Positions 1-9,947 are shown, numbered from the stretch's first letter. The stretch is DNA of 64,000 nt from Arthrobacter zhaoxinii (GCF_025244925.1 NZ_CP104275.1:1364001-1428000); one strand, 5' to 3'. Notes: generated by a model from the sequence alone, not told the origin. Numbers and translations: made by a program.

Positions 1-1
1 G

Positions 2-2860
2 GTGCGGCTGATTGGCCGCGCCCCCGAGCTGGTGGACCTGGTCAACGCCGGGACCGAGCGCAGCGAAGCCCTGTTCCGCCTGCTGGGGGCCTCCGACGCC
101 CTGGCGGAGTTCCTGATGCGTCATCCGGGCGACATCGGAGTCCTGCACCGCCAGCTGCGCGCGGAACCGGGCAGCACGGATGAGCCCACTCTGCGGGCCT
201 CGCTGCTCGACGCCGTGCACGCGGGCAGCGGTGCGGCGCCCGTGGCCGGCCTGACGGGCACTGAAGCCTATGTGGCGCTGCGGTCCCGGTACCGGCGGCA
301 CCTGCTGGACCTCGCCGTGCGGGATCTCGGCGCGGCATCCCCGACGGACTACCTGCCGGCGGCAGGACGGGAGCTTGCCGATCTGGCCGGCGCAGCGCTG
401 GAGGCTGCCCTGGCGGTTTCCCGAGCGGAGCTGGCGGCAAGCTTTCCGGCCGAAGAGATTTCCGCCGTGCGCCTCGCCGTCATCGGGATGGGCAAAGCCG
501 GCGCGCGGGAGCTGAACTATATCTCCGACGTGGACGTCATCTACGTGATTGAGGCCTCCGGACTGCCGGAAGAGCGGGCCTCCACCATCGGCACCGCGCT
601 GGCCGCCGGGATTTCGCGCGCCATCAACGCCTCGGCGCCGGAGCCTCCGCTCTGGGAAGTGGACACCAACCTGCGTCCAGAGGGTAAGGACGGCCCGCTG
701 GTGCGTACCCTGGACTCGCATGTGAGCTACTACCAGCGCTGGGCGCACAGCTGGGAGTTCCAGGCGCTGCTTAAGGCCCGGGCCATGGCGGGCGACCGGG
801 AGCTCGGCCGGCGCTATGAAGAAGCCGTTGCCCCCTTGATCTGGAGCAGCTCCGAACGGGACGGCTTCGTGGAATCGGTGCAGGCCATGCGCCGCAGAGT
901 CACGGACAACATCCCCGGCCACGAGGAATCACGGCAGCTGAAGCTCGGCAGCGGCGGACTGCGCGACGTCGAGTTCACTGTCCAGCTGCTTCAGCTGGTG
1001 CACGGCAGGGTCGACGAAAGCCTTCGGGTACGCGCGACGACCGCTGCCATCGCGGCGCTCAGCGAAGCCGGCTACATCGGGCGCAGCGACGCGCGGGCGC
1101 TGGACGAGTCCTACCGCTACCTGCGGGTGCTCGAGCACCGCATCCAGATGGTGCATATGCGCCGGACCCATCTGATGCCCGAGGAGGAGGCAGCTTTGAG
1201 GGCACTGGCCAAGGCCAGCGCCGGATCCCTGTCCTCCGAACGCCCCAGCGCCGAACGCCTGCGCGAACAGTGGCAGCGCACCAAACGCCTGGTGCGGCAG
1301 CTGCATGAAAGCATTTTCTACCGGCCGCTGCTCAGTACGGCCGCGCACCTCAGCGCGGATGAAGTCCGGCTGACCCCCGAGGCCGCCCAGGCGCGCCTGG
1401 CCGCGCTGGGCTACGTCGACCCCCGCGGCGCGATGCGCCACATTGAAGCACTGACCGTGGGGGTGAGCCGGCGCGCCGCCCTGCAGCGGCAGCTGCTTCC
1501 GGTGCTGCTCGCCTGGCTCGCCGACGGCGTGGACCCCGACGCCGGCCTGCTGGGCTTCCGCCGGCTGAGCGAAAACCTGGGCGAGACCCACTGGTATCTG
1601 GGGATGCTGCGCGACTCCTCGGCAGCGGGGGAGCGGCTGTGCTCCATCCTCTCCTCGAGCCGGTTCATTACCGACCTGCTGGAGGTCTCACCGGAATCCA
1701 CCGCCTGGCTCGGATCCGACAAGGACCTGGTGCCGGCGTCCTTCGACACGCAGTGGCTGGAAATCCAGTCAAAGATGTCCCGCCACCCGCACCCGGGTGA
1801 AGCCATGCGGCTCATCCGGCTGATCCGCCGCCGCGAGATGCTGCGCATAGCCATCGCCGACAGCGCCGGACTGCTCAGCCAGCAGGAGGTCGGCCGCGCC
1901 CTGGCGGACGCCGACCGTGCCGCCGTCCTGGGCGCCCTGAATGTTGCGGAGTCGGAGGTGTTCGGCAGCAGCGAGAAGCTCACGGATCTGCTGGTGGTCG
2001 CGATGGGACGGCAGGGCGGACGGGAGATCGGCTACGGCTCCGACGCGGATGTGATGTACGTGCACCGCCCGCTGCCCGGCGTCGACCCGGCGGCAGCCCA
2101 GGCGCAGGCCGAGAAGGTCGTCTCGCAGATTTCCACCTACCTGCAGCAGCCGTGCAGCCCGGCCGTCCGGGCCGAGCGCCCTTTGGTCCTCGACGCCGGC
2201 CTGCGTCCCGAGGGCAGGCAGGGCCCGCTGGTGCGCAGCCTGGAGTCCTACCGCGGCTACTACGAACGCTGGTCCGTGGTCTGGGAGGCGCAGGCCCTGC
2301 TGCGGGCGCGTCCCATGGCCGGCAGCGACGCGCTGGCCGAGGATTTCATGGCACTGATCGACCCGGTGCGCTACCCGGAGGACGTCACGGCCAAGGACGT
2401 CCGGGAGATCCGCCGGATCAAGGCACGCGTGGAAGCCGAACGCCTGCCCCGGGGAGCGGATCCTTCCCGGCAGCTGAAACTTGGACGCGGCAGCCTCAGC
2501 GACGTGGAGTGGCTCGTGCAGCTGCTCCAGCTGCAGCATGCCCGCCGGGTGCCGGAGCTGCGGACGACGGCGACCCTGCCCGCGCTGGAGGCGGTCGAGG
2601 CGGCCGAGCTGCTTCCCGCCGTCGACGTCGAGACCCTCCGGCAGGCCTGGCTGCTGGCCAGCCGGGTCCGTAGCGCAAATGTTATCCGCGGCGGACGGAA
2701 CCCCGATGTGCTGCCCTCTTCCCGCCGGGAACTGGACGCGGTGGCCCGCTGGTGCGGTTACGGTGCAGGTCAGGGCGGGGTTCTGGAGGAGGATTACCTG
2801 AAGGTCACCCGGCATGCCCGGGCCGTTTTCGAACGGTATTTCTACGGATACGGGACCTAG
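2..2860 (+). CDS. glnE: Bifunctional glutamine synthetase adenylyltransferase/deadenylylase (5' truncated)
   Basis: GlnE adds and removes AMP on a tyrosine of type I glutamine synthetase, so it switches nitrogen assimilation off and on. About 952 residues are visible. The two nucleotidyltransferase halves typical of the family are present: the first has GMGKAGARELNY followed by SDVDVIYV near residues 160-185, the second has AMGRQGGREIGYGSDADVMY near 660-685. Both carry the metal-binding D-x-D. Actinobacterial GlnE is usually about 1,000 residues and the helical N-terminus is missing, so the gene is cut by the window edge; the GTG at base 2 is probably not the true start. Its target glnA lies about 9 kb downstream on the other strand. 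Confidence 0.95.
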   Translation: MRLIGRAPELVDLVNAGTERSEALFRLLGASDALAEFLMRHPGDIGVLHRQLRAEPGSTDEPTLRASLLDAVHAGSGAAPVAGLTGTEAYVALRSRYRRHLLDLAVRDLGAASPTDYLPAAGRELADLAGAALEAALAVSRAELAASFPAEEISAVRLAVIGMGKAGARELNYISDVDVIYVIEASGLPEERASTIGTALAAGISRAINASAPEPPLWEVDTNLRPEGKDGPLVRTLDSHVSYYQRWAHSWEFQALLKARAMAGDRELGRRYEEAVAPLIWSSSERDGFVESVQAMRRRVTDNIPGHEESRQLKLGSGGLRDVEFTVQLLQLVHGRVDESLRVRATTAAIAALSEAGYIGRSDARALDESYRYLRVLEHRIQMVHMRRTHLMPEEEAALRALAKASAGSLSSERPSAERLREQWQRTKRLVRQLHESIFYRPLLSTAAHLSADEVRLTPEAAQARLAALGYVDPRGAMRHIEALTVGVSRRAALQRQLLPVLLAWLADGVDPDAGLLGFRRLSENLGETHWYLGMLRDSSAAGERLCSILSSSRFITDLLEVSPESTAWLGSDKDLVPASFDTQWLEIQSKMSRHPHPGEAMRLIRLIRRREMLRIAIADSAGLLSQQEVGRALADADRAAVLGALNVAESEVFGSSEKLTDLLVVAMGRQGGREIGYGSDADVMYVHRPLPGVDPAAAQAQAEKVVSQISTYLQQPCSPAVRAERPLVLDAGLRPEGRQGPLVRSLESYRGYYERWSVVWEAQALLRARPMAGSDALAEDFMALIDPVRYPEDVTAKDVREIRRIKARVEAERLPRGADPSRQLKLGRGSLSDVEWLVQLLQLQHARRVPELRTTATLPALEAVEAAELLPAVDVETLRQAWLLASRVRSANVIRGGRNPDVLPSSRRELDAVARWCGYGAGQGGVLEEDYLKVTRHARAVFERYFYGYGT

Positions 2861-2894
2861 CTCACGTCGCTGACGGCCCAATCGGTTCGTTGCA

Positions 2895-2945
2895 TTGCCA
2901 CTGCTCTAGGTACGCTCTATGAGGGCATTTGCGGCGTGTGCCGCA
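2895..2945 (+). promoter_or_regulatory. Candidate promoter and inverted repeat for the amino-acid ABC operon
   Basis: TTGCCA (2895-2900) and TATGAG (2918-2923) are separated by 17 bp, a plausible sigma-70-type promoter. A perfect 6-bp inverted repeat, TGCGGC-GTGT-GCCGCA (2930-2945), sits at the expected transcription start and could be an operator or a leader hairpin. The ribosome binding site near 2957-2962 and the TTG start at 2971 follow. Confidence 0.4.
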
Positions 2946-2970
2946 GTGATAGAGCTAGGAGACGTTTACT

Positions 2971-4431
2971 TTGCTTAGTGGCAAACGGGCCTTAAAGGGC
3001 CCGGCTAAACTGGCCGTACCGCTGACCACCTTCCTCGCAACCCTGGCTTTGCTGCTGGGGATTCCTGCGGCCGGAGCAGTCGCAGCGGACGGCGTCGAAG
3101 GCGAGACCTTCGTCATCGGCACCGATACCACGTTCGCACCGTTCGAATTCCGTGAAAACGGCGAACTCGTGGGCATCGACATGGACCTCCTCAACGCGAT
3201 TGCCGAGGAGGAGGGCTTCAACGTCGAAATCCAGTCCCTCGGCTTCGACGCGGCACTGCAGTCGCTGCAGTCCAACCAGGTGGACGGCGTTATTGCCGGT
3301 ATGTCCATCACCGACGAACGCCGGCAGGTCTTCGACTTCTCGGACCCGTACTTCGAGTCCGGCATCCAGATGGCCGTCGCCGAGAACAACAACGACGTCG
3401 CCGGGTACGAGGATCTGCGCGGCAAGCGCGTCGCCGTCAAGACCGGAACCGAAGGCCAGACCTTCGCCGAGTCCATCAAGGACGACTACGGCTTCGAAGT
3501 TGTTGCCTTCGCGCAGTCCGCCCAGATGTACGACGACGTCAAGGCCGGCGGCTCCGTGGCCGTGTTCGACGACTACCCCGTGCTTGCCTACGGCGTCGCC
3601 TCCGGCAACGGGCTGAAGACCGTCACCGAGAAGGAAGCCGGCAGCTCGTACGGTTTTGCCGTCAACAAGGGCGCCAATCCCGAACTCCTGACCGCCTTCA
3701 ACGACGGCCTCGCCGACCTGAAGGAAAGCGGCGAGTACGACGAGATCCTGGACACCTACCTCGAGGCCGGTGCCAAGGATTCCAGCTTCTGGTCCCTGAT
3801 CACGGACAACGGTCCCGCCTTCGCCAAGGGCATGGGCCTGACCCTGCTGGCGACCGCGCTGTCGCTGCTCTTTGCCCTCGTCCTCGGCGTGTTCTTCGGC
3901 TTCCTGAAGGTCGGGTCCTCGCGGATCCTCCGCGGCATCGCCACCGTCTACGTGAGCATCTTCCGCGGCACCCCGGTGCTGGTGCAGGCCTTCTTCTTCT
4001 ACTTCGGCCTGCCGCAGATCATCGGCCAGCCGGTGGACGTACTCACTGCAGGCGTGCTGACGCTGAGCCTGAACGCCGGCGCCTACATGACCGAGATTGT
4101 CCGCGGCGGCATCCAGTCCGTGGATCCCGGCCAGATGGAAGCGGCCCGCAGCCTCGGACTCGGCTACGGAAAGACCATGCAGAAGGTCATCATTCCGCAG
4201 GCCATCAAGATCATGACGCCGTCCTTCATCAACCAGTTCGTCATTACCTTGAAGGACACCTCCCTGCTTGCCGTCATCGGCTTTGCGGAGCTGACGTACC
4301 AGGGCCAGCAGATCTACGCGGTGAACTTCCGTACCGCTGAAGTACTGATCATCGTGGCTGCCCTGTACTTCATCGTCATTACGCTGCTGACCAAGCTGGC
4401 GGACGTCCTGGATAAGAGGTTTAACAAGTGA
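2971..4431 (+). CDS. Polar amino-acid ABC transporter, fused substrate-binding protein and permease
   Basis: One 486-residue polypeptide joins an exported solute-binding domain to a membrane permease, as in GlnP-type importers. Residues 1-39 look like a signal sequence. A binding-protein family 3 domain runs from about 45 to 265 ([11 protein letters not shown], then [13 protein letters not shown]). A HisM/GlnP-type permease domain with several membrane helices runs from about 280 to 480, including the EAA-like loop [12 protein letters not shown]. The start is a TTG with GGAG about 9 bases before it. The stop overlaps the ATPase start by 4 bases (GTGA), so the two are translationally coupled. 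Substrate is probably glutamine, glutamate or another polar amino acid; the location between glnE and glnA fits but does not prove this. Confidence 0.9.
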   Translation: MLSGKRALKGPAKLAVPLTTFLATLALLLGIPAAGAVAADGVEGETFVIGTDTTFAPFEFRENGELVGIDMDLLNAIAEEEGFNVEIQSLGFDAALQSLQSNQVDGVIAGMSITDERRQVFDFSDPYFESGIQMAVAENNNDVAGYEDLRGKRVAVKTGTEGQTFAESIKDDYGFEVVAFAQSAQMYDDVKAGGSVAVFDDYPVLAYGVASGNGLKTVTEKEAGSSYGFAVNKGANPELLTAFNDGLADLKESGEYDEILDTYLEAGAKDSSFWSLITDNGPAFAKGMGLTLLATALSLLFALVLGVFFGFLKVGSSRILRGIATVYVSIFRGTPVLVQAFFFYFGLPQIIGQPVDVLTAGVLTLSLNAGAYMTEIVRGGIQSVDPGQMEAARSLGLGYGKTMQKVIIPQAIKIMTPSFINQFVITLKDTSLLAVIGFAELTYQGQQIYAVNFRTAEVLIIVAALYFIVITLLTKLADVLDKRFNK

Positions 4432-5156
4432 GCAAGATCCAAACCATTGGGCTGCGGAAATCCTACGGGTCCAACGAGGTCCTTAAGGGACTGGACGTCA
4501 GCGTTGCCGAGGGCGAAGTGGTCTGCGTCATCGGCCCGTCCGGCTCCGGCAAGTCCACCTTCCTGCGCTGCCTGAACAAGCTGGAAGACATCACCGGCGG
4601 CACGGTCATGGTTGACGGTTTCGACCTCACCGATCCCAAGGTGAACCTGAACGAGGTGCGCCAGCACATCGGCATGGTGTTCCAGCACTTCAACCTGTTC
4701 CCGCACATGAGCGTGCTGGACAACATCATGCTGGCCCCGGTGCAGCTGAAGAAGGCACCCAAGGCCGAGGTCCGCAAGACCGCCCTTGCCCTGCTGGACC
4801 GGGTTGGCCTGGCAGACAAGGCCGATGCCCGCCCCGCGCAGCTTTCCGGCGGCCAGAAGCAGCGTGTGGCTATTGCCCGGGCGCTGGCCATGCAGCCGGA
4901 CATCATGCTCTTCGATGAGGCCACCTCGGCGCTCGACCCGGAAATGGTCGGTGAAGTGCTGCAGGTCATCCGTGACCTGGCCCGGGAAGGCATGACCATG
5001 GTTGTGGTCACCCACGAGATGGGCTTCGCCCGCGAAGTGGCCGACCGCGTGATCTTCATGGCCGATGGCCACATCGTCGAGGAGAACACCCCGGAGCTGC
5101 TCTTCGGCAGCCCGCAGGCTCCGCGCCTGCAGGACTTCCTGGCCAAGGTGCTCTAG
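4428..5156 (+). CDS. Amino-acid ABC transporter ATP-binding protein (GlnQ-like)
   Basis: This 242-residue ATPase powers the fused binding-protein/permease encoded just before it. It has a Walker A (GPSGSGKST, about 35-43), the Q-loop region [12 protein letters not shown] typical of polar amino-acid importers, the signature LSGGQKQR (about 138-145), Walker [14 protein letters not shown] and the switch histidine in VVTHEMGFA. The length is normal for GlnQ/HisP. The GTG start overlaps the stop of the preceding gene. It acts on the cytoplasmic face of the membrane. Confidence 0.95.
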   Translation: MSKIQTIGLRKSYGSNEVLKGLDVSVAEGEVVCVIGPSGSGKSTFLRCLNKLEDITGGTVMVDGFDLTDPKVNLNEVRQHIGMVFQHFNLFPHMSVLDNIMLAPVQLKKAPKAEVRKTALALLDRVGLADKADARPAQLSGGQKQRVAIARALAMQPDIMLFDEATSALDPEMVGEVLQVIRDLAREGMTMVVVTHEMGFAREVADRVIFMADGHIVEENTPELLFGSPQAPRLQDFLAKVL

Positions 5157-5203
5157 CGCTTCGCCCCGCAGTGGCCGCCGTCGGTATTCGTTATGCTCTG
5201 GAC

Positions 5204-5914
5204 ATGAGCGAACTTACCGGTACGGCGGCCACTGTCGTACTGCTTCGGGATTCCGACGCCGGCCCCGAGGTGCTGCTGCTGGAACGGCCTACTGCCGGTT
5301 CGTTCGGCGGTGCCTGGGTCTTCCCCGGCGGGCGGGTGGACCCGGCAGACCGTGCCGAGGGAGAGGCTGAAGAGAGCGCGGCTGTGCGCGCCGGAGTGCG
5401 TGAAACCGCTGAAGAAACCGGGCTGGCTCTCCGTGCCGGGGACCTGGTGCCGCTTTCCTGCTGGATCCCTCCGGAAAACATCCCGCGGCGCTACCAGACC
5501 TGGTTCTTTGCCGCGAAGGCTCCTGCCGGGGATATTCGCCTTAACCCCGGGGAGCTGCTCAACCACCGGTGGCTGTTGCCCGCCGAGGCTTTGGACCGGC
5601 ACCGCAACGGGCTGATGCAGTTGGTTCCGCCGACCTGGGTCACCCTGCACTCGCTGACCGCCGATGCCTCTGCCGATGCGGCCCTGGCCCGGATCGCGGG
5701 TGCCGAAACGGAAACCTTCCGGACCCGTTCTCTCGCCGGGTACGAGCCCGTGACCGTTTTTGCCTGGGAGGGCGACGAGGAGTACGACGGCGCGGTCGGG
5801 GGTGTCGGCGGGTCTGCCGGCGGGTCTTCTATTGCGGCGTCGGACGCTTCCCTTCCGGCGCGGCACCGGCTCGTGATGGACAAGACCTTCTGGCGCTACG
5901 AGCGGACCCGGTAG
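5204..5914 (+). CDS. NUDIX hydrolase family protein
   Basis: A 236-residue protein with an expanded NUDIX box: a glycine-rich FPGGRVDPAD segment followed after an acidic insert by RETAEETGL, which supplies the metal-binding glutamates. It would cleave a nucleoside-diphosphate-linked substrate that cannot be named from sequence. The longer C-terminal half resembles the NUDT7/NUDT19-like group, where CoA-type substrates are known, but this is only suggestive. The reading frame extends 11 codons upstream; the ATG at 5204 was chosen because MSELTGTAATVVLL begins the conserved strand directly. Confidence 0.8.
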   Translation: MSELTGTAATVVLLRDSDAGPEVLLLERPTAGSFGGAWVFPGGRVDPADRAEGEAEESAAVRAGVRETAEETGLALRAGDLVPLSCWIPPENIPRRYQTWFFAAKAPAGDIRLNPGELLNHRWLLPAEALDRHRNGLMQLVPPTWVTLHSLTADASADAALARIAGAETETFRTRSLAGYEPVTVFAWEGDEEYDGAVGGVGGSAGGSSIAASDASLPARHRLVMDKTFWRYERTR

Positions 5915-6196
5915 CCCGTAAGAGTGTTCCTCCACAGGCTGGGCTGTGTGAAAGCCGTAGCGCAGTTTTCCACGTAGTGCCGGCCCACCGGTCCGGGCAG
6001 GCCTTCGTGCTGGTGGACTTTGCTCATGGAACAGGCCACCCGTAATTCGCACCCCCGGAGTCGAGCGGCTTCCGACCGTCGTTCGGGCGCATGCCCACGC
6101 CCGGACAGAGCGGGTACCGGAAATGCCGGGGGTCACGCCGAAGGGCCGCGGGAGCCATCCAGCGCATGGAAAACCGGTGCATCTCCCCAGGCAGAC

Positions 6197-7834
6197 ATGG
6201 GCCTGGAGCTGCCGGGCGTGTTCTGCGTGTCCGCCGGCGATGCTCCTGCTGCAGGCACGGTGATGCCGCCCGGGTTGATGGGGATGCTCTCACTCCAGAG
6301 ACCTGAAGAACTGGGGCAGGAAGCGGCGCTGCAGACCCTGGAGCGTCTCAATGCCGTGGTCTGCTGGGTGCAGGCGCAACAGGCGCGCACCGTGTACCGG
6401 CTGCAGGAACTCACCGCACAGAACCTCTACCCGAATCCGGATCCATACCCGGCAACTCCGGTTCCGGCGCCCGCGGCTGACGCGGCTACCGAGGCGAACG
6501 CTTCCTTTACACCGTTGGACGGGGAGTGGATTCTGCGTACCACCGCTGCCGAGATAGGTGCCCTGCTGTGCCTGCCCGGAGTTGCCGCGCAGCGGTTGGT
6601 CGCCGATTCGGAACAGTTGTGTACCAGATGCCCCGAGACGCTGGCCCTTCTCGAACACGGTGCTATTGATTACCGCCGGGCCCGCACCGTTGTGGAGCAG
6701 ACCGGCGGCCTGCGCCTCGAGGACAGCAGGCTGCTCGAGGCCAAGCTGCTGCCACTGGCTCCTGGGAAGACCGGTCCGCAGTTCGACCGCACGGCCCGCC
6801 GGATCCGGGAGGGGATGTCCCCGCAGACCATTCCGGAACGCCACCGGGCCGCCACGCTGGATCGCAGGGTCTGGCTGGAGGACCTACCGGACGGAATCGG
6901 TGTCCTTTCGGCGTTCCTGCCGGCAGCTGCCGCGCACGGGATCTTCAACGGATTGACCGTCTGCGCACGCGGGGAGCAGCAAGCCGGGGATTCCCGGAGT
7001 CTCGACCAGTTGCGTGCCGATGTCCTCGTTGCGGCGCTTACCGGCCAAGAGACACGCTCCATGGCGGAACCGCCCGTAGGGATGCCGACAGGCTCGCGAG
7101 GAGAACCAACTGCGGTGCGGGTACCGGGCGATCGGGGTATGACGGTACGGCCGGGCGCCGCACCGAGGCCTACTTCGCGACTAAGCGAGCCCGAGGTGGG
7201 GGCAACCCCGGGACCTGATGCTCCGCAGGAACCACGCATGCCGGGGGAGGGCTGGTCAGCCGGGGGATTGCGGGCGGAGGTGATGGTGATTGTCTCGGCC
7301 GAATCGCTGCTGGGACTGTCGGACGCGCCAGCGGAGTTGAATGGCTACGGTCCGATCAGTGCCGGGATTGCACGCGAACTGCTGGCGGGCATGGGCCGGT
7401 GGACCGGGCTGCTGCAGAGCGGCGACGGGGAGATCCTGGCAGTCAGCAGGCGGCGCAGGATTCCGCATGCGCTCAAACGCTGGCTGCAGGCCCGTGACGG
7501 GACCTGCCGGTTCCCGGGATGCAGCGTGGCGGCAGAGAACTGCGAACTCGACCACACTCTGCCCTGGGCGAGCAGCGGTCCCACCGAGCATGGGAACCTG
7601 GCTCACCTATGCAGGAAGCACCACCGTTTCAAGACGGTCGGGTTGTGGAAGGCAAGGCAACCGGCACCCGGGGTAATCGAGTGGACTTCGCCGATGGGTC
7701 GGGTCTACCGCACGGACGCCCAGGGCAGCGGCTTCAACGGGCCTGGTACTTTCGGCACCGGATGGTCTGGAACCGTGCAGGCAGGAACCGGCGGACCCGG
7801 TCCGGAGTCAGAGGAGGACCCGCCGCCCTTCTGA
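6197..7834 (+). CDS. DUF222 and HNH endonuclease domain protein
   Basis: The N-terminal two thirds match the DUF222 (13E12 repeat) type: a helix with VVCWVQAQQARTVYRLQEL, then the phrase LEHGAIDYRRARTVVEQT. The C-terminus has an HNH nuclease motif: RDGTCRFPGCSVAAENCELD, then HTLPWASSGPTEHGNLAHLC and KHH. Members are abundant and often multicopy in actinobacteria; their role is unknown and they have been linked to mobile repeats. The open frame extends upstream to a TTG at 6020, but that extension has a weaker GC3 bias and no recognisable domain, so the ATG at 6197 (545 residues) is preferred. A later ATG at 6263 is also possible. Residues of roughly 300-370 form a Pro/Gly-rich variable linker. 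Confidence 0.75.
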   Translation: MGLELPGVFCVSAGDAPAAGTVMPPGLMGMLSLQRPEELGQEAALQTLERLNAVVCWVQAQQARTVYRLQELTAQNLYPNPDPYPATPVPAPAADAATEANASFTPLDGEWILRTTAAEIGALLCLPGVAAQRLVADSEQLCTRCPETLALLEHGAIDYRRARTVVEQTGGLRLEDSRLLEAKLLPLAPGKTGPQFDRTARRIREGMSPQTIPERHRAATLDRRVWLEDLPDGIGVLSAFLPAAAAHGIFNGLTVCARGEQQAGDSRSLDQLRADVLVAALTGQETRSMAEPPVGMPTGSRGEPTAVRVPGDRGMTVRPGAAPRPTSRLSEPEVGATPGPDAPQEPRMPGEGWSAGGLRAEVMVIVSAESLLGLSDAPAELNGYGPISAGIARELLAGMGRWTGLLQSGDGEILAVSRRRRIPHALKRWLQARDGTCRFPGCSVAAENCELDHTLPWASSGPTEHGNLAHLCRKHHRFKTVGLWKARQPAPGVIEWTSPMGRVYRTDAQGSGFNGPGTFGTGWSGTVQAGTGGPGPESEEDPPPF

Positions 7835-7914
7835 TGGCATTGCCGGTCGAAAACGACAGCCTGATTTCCCTGTCCCGCGGTCGCCCGCTGAACCTCCTCC
7901 CGCGGCTCCGGTAA

Positions 7915-8814
7915 TCAGGCCCGCAGAAGTTGCAGGATCGTCCTCTGCGCAGCTCTGCCTTCGGGCACGGGAAGCAGGGGGTAGACATGGACACCGCCGT
8001 CAGCAACGTGCAGCGAAACCGGGGTGCCGGCCGACTTCAGAAGCCGTTCCAGCCGGAGCACATCGGGATAGGGCAGGTCATGGGTTCCGACAAACAGGTC
8101 CGTCGGAGGCAGGCCCAACAGGCTGCCGTTGATGGGGCTGATGCGCGGGTCCGCCACGTCGTCACCTGCTGCCCAGGCCCGGCCCGCAACCCGAAGCCCG
8201 GCACGGCTCAGCCAGGGATCCACGGCTTCAACCGCGGCAAGCTCCGGATTTTCCATCGCGACGTCCACCCAGGGGGACAGCAGAACCAAACGCCGCGGCT
8301 GAGGCAGAGCATATTCCGCCAGCTGCTGGGCAAAAGCCAGAGCGAGCCCGCCCCCGGCTGAGTCGCCCACAAAAGCCATGTCCCGGGGATCGCAGTCTTC
8401 CAGCAGCCGCCGGTACACGGATGCCAGCAGCGGTGATGCATCCCGATGGCTGTACCCGGGCGCCCGACCGTACAGCGCAACCTCCACCCGGTGGCCCGCT
8501 GCCGCCAGACGGGAGATGAACCGCCAGTGCCAGGCGCTGATCGGGCTGATATACGAGCCGCCATGCAGGTACAGGATCGCGGAGGGTGCCGTGGAAGCCC
8601 GGGCAACGCCGGGGTTCCGGGACGTCACGGAGTAGCAGGCGAACCCGTCCACGTGCCGTTGCTCGACTCGAAACTTTCGCAACAGCCCGCGGGGCGGCTC
8701 AGCAGCCGGCTTTACTGTGGAGAGCCTCGCCTCGGTGCGTTCGGCCGTGGCCGTCAGCGGCTTCCGGGTCAGCCGCAGATACGGCTCCAGGAGCCTCATC
8801 GGCAGACTTGCCAT
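7915..8814 (-). CDS. Alpha/beta hydrolase, HSL-like esterase/lipase
   Basis: A 299-residue carboxylic ester hydrolase of the hormone-sensitive lipase group. It shows the oxyanion-hole motif LHGGSYISP (about 82-90) and the nucleophile elbow FVGDSAGGG with the serine near 149. The C-terminal region VGTHDLPYPD, then VHVYPLLP supplies candidate Asp and His of the triad. The ATG at 8814 overlaps the TGA of the upstream hydrolase by one base, so the two form an operon; a TTG one codon earlier is possible. The substrate is unknown. Confidence 0.85.
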   Translation of the reverse strand: MASLPMRLLEPYLRLTRKPLTATAERTEARLSTVKPAAEPPRGLLRKFRVEQRHVDGFACYSVTSRNPGVARASTAPSAILYLHGGSYISPISAWHWRFISRLAAAGHRVEVALYGRAPGYSHRDASPLLASVYRRLLEDCDPRDMAFVGDSAGGGLALAFAQQLAEYALPQPRRLVLLSPWVDVAMENPELAAVEAVDPWLSRAGLRVAGRAWAAGDDVADPRISPINGSLLGLPPTDLFVGTHDLPYPDVLRLERLLKSAGTPVSLHVADGGVHVYPLLPVPEGRAAQRTILQLLRA

Positions 8815-9491
8815 CAACTCCTCCCGGGTTCTGCTGCCCGGATAAACCTCAGCACCGGATCAGCGAGTCCGGCCCCTATGACGTCAGGTGTTCGCTTCTG
8901 CCCCCGGACCTCGAAGGAGTGGTTTCCGCCGTTAATCCGCTGAACTTCCGCATTCGGGCCAATCCGCTCGGCCACCGGTTCCAGCTCGCCGGGCAGGGCA
9001 AACGTGTCACGGGTGCCCTGCAGGAACAGCATCGGCAGGGTCAGGCCGTACAAGTGCTCGTCGCGCAGCTTCTCCGGCTTGCCCGGCGGATGCAGCGGGT
9101 AGCCCAGGTACACCAGCCCGGCGGCAGACATGCCCTCCGCCACAGCCATGGACGCCATGCGGCCGCCGAAGGACTTCCCGCACGCCCAGACCGGCCCGCC
9201 GTCATCGCGCTCCGCCACCGTGGCCATAACGGCCTTCCACGTTTCGACGGCTACGGGAGCCCGGTCCGGAAACTTCTTCCCGGCCTCCCGGTACGGAAAG
9301 TTGAAGCGCAGGGTGGCCGCACCGCCGTCGTTCAGGGCCGCGGTAAACCCGGTAAGGAAGGGGTGCTCCATACCGGTGCCGGCTCCATGGGCGACGACGA
9401 CGGTCACATCCGCGCCCTCAGGTCGGGACAATACGGCGGATACGTGCCCTTCGCCGACGGGAATGGACAGGTCAAGATGATCAACGTGCAT
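8814..9491 (-). CDS. Alpha/beta hydrolase (KANL3/Tex30-like family)
   Basis: A 225-residue hydrolase-fold protein. VVVAHGAGTGMEHPF near 33-47 is the oxyanion-loop histidine motif of the small Tex30/dienelactone-hydrolase-like group. WACGKSFGGRMAS (about 103-115) is the nucleophile elbow, with Ser in place between Lys and Phe. LFLQGTRDTFALP carries the acid residue and NHSFEV the histidine. It is the first gene of a two-gene operon with the esterase that follows. The function is not known. Confidence 0.8.
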   Translation of the reverse strand: MHVDHLDLSIPVGEGHVSAVLSRPEGADVTVVVAHGAGTGMEHPFLTGFTAALNDGGAATLRFNFPYREAGKKFPDRAPVAVETWKAVMATVAERDDGGPVWACGKSFGGRMASMAVAEGMSAAGLVYLGYPLHPPGKPEKLRDEHLYGLTLPMLFLQGTRDTFALPGELEPVAERIGPNAEVQRINGGNHSFEVRGQKRTPDVIGAGLADPVLRFIRAAEPGRS

Positions 9492-9526
9492 GTGTTCAAA
9501 CGTACTGCCATCCCGGGCCGGACACC

Positions 9527-9555
9527 TTGAGCGCAGAAGGTAATACCACTAGAAT
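9527..9555 (+). promoter_or_regulatory. Sigma-70-type promoter of the small exported-peptide unit
   Basis: TTGAGC (9527-9532) and TAGAAT (9550-9555) are separated by exactly 17 bp. The predicted start lies near 9561. The segment following the -10, TAGAATGGAAA, recurs in the promoter of the next gene at 10008-10018. Confidence 0.55.
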
Positions 9556-9558
9556 GGA

Positions 9559-9641
9559 AAGCGGACAGGATCCGAAGGCCCCATAAGCGCAGCCGGTATC
9601 GGCACCACGCGCAGCCTCTCCTGAAATCCGCGGTCCGCCTT
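9559..9641 (+). ncRNA. Candidate structured leader RNA
   Basis: The predicted transcript opens with a nested set of complementary arms. GCGGAC (9561-9566) pairs with GTCCGC (9633-9638), CAGGA (9566-9570) with TCCTG (9619-9623), GCGC (9587-9590) with GCGC (9609-9612), and GCCG with CGGC around 9592-9603. An alternative short hairpin, CGGA with TCCG (9562-9574), competes with the outer stem. No known RNA family is recognised. High GC makes chance pairing common, so this is only a candidate. Confidence 0.3.
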
Positions 9642-9753
9642 GGGCGACGAACCGCAACACCACCACTCCGGCACAGAAGCCACCGCTTTGCGGCACATCG
9701 ATTCATCGTGCCCGGAGTACCATCCCATGCCTCTCGAAGGGAGCATCAGCTAT

Positions 9754-9930
9754 ATGTTGAAGCACGTTGCTGTGACGCGCACCAGGACCACCACTTCACG
9801 ATTCACCGCACAGATCACGGCCATTGCCGCCGGATGTGCGCTGGTTGCCGGGGGAGTATCGGCAGCCGAAATCGCGATGCTGAACGCAGAACCGGCCTCG
9901 AGCCAGGTTCTCACTGAAGCAACCGCCTAG
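9754..9930 (+). CDS. Small hypothetical exported or membrane peptide
   Basis: A 58-residue frame begins with a basic stretch (KHVAVTRTRTTTSR), followed by a hydrophobic segment (ITAIAAGCALVAGGVSAAEIA) and a short polar tail. This is the layout of a signal peptide or a single membrane anchor. A good ribosome binding site (GAAGGGAG, 9736-9743) precedes the ATG by about 10 bases. It has its own promoter (9527-9555) and Rho-independent terminator (9948-9982). No family is recognised. Confidence 0.5.
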   Translation: MLKHVAVTRTRTTTSRFTAQITAIAAGCALVAGGVSAAEIAMLNAEPASSQVLTEATA

Positions 9931-9947
9931 CGCGCAGAAGAGGTCTC

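Noticed and set aside
7859..7920. 8-bp inverted repeat GCCTGATT/AATCAGGC between the HNH and esterase genes as a terminator
   Set aside because: The 46-base loop is too long and there is no T run.
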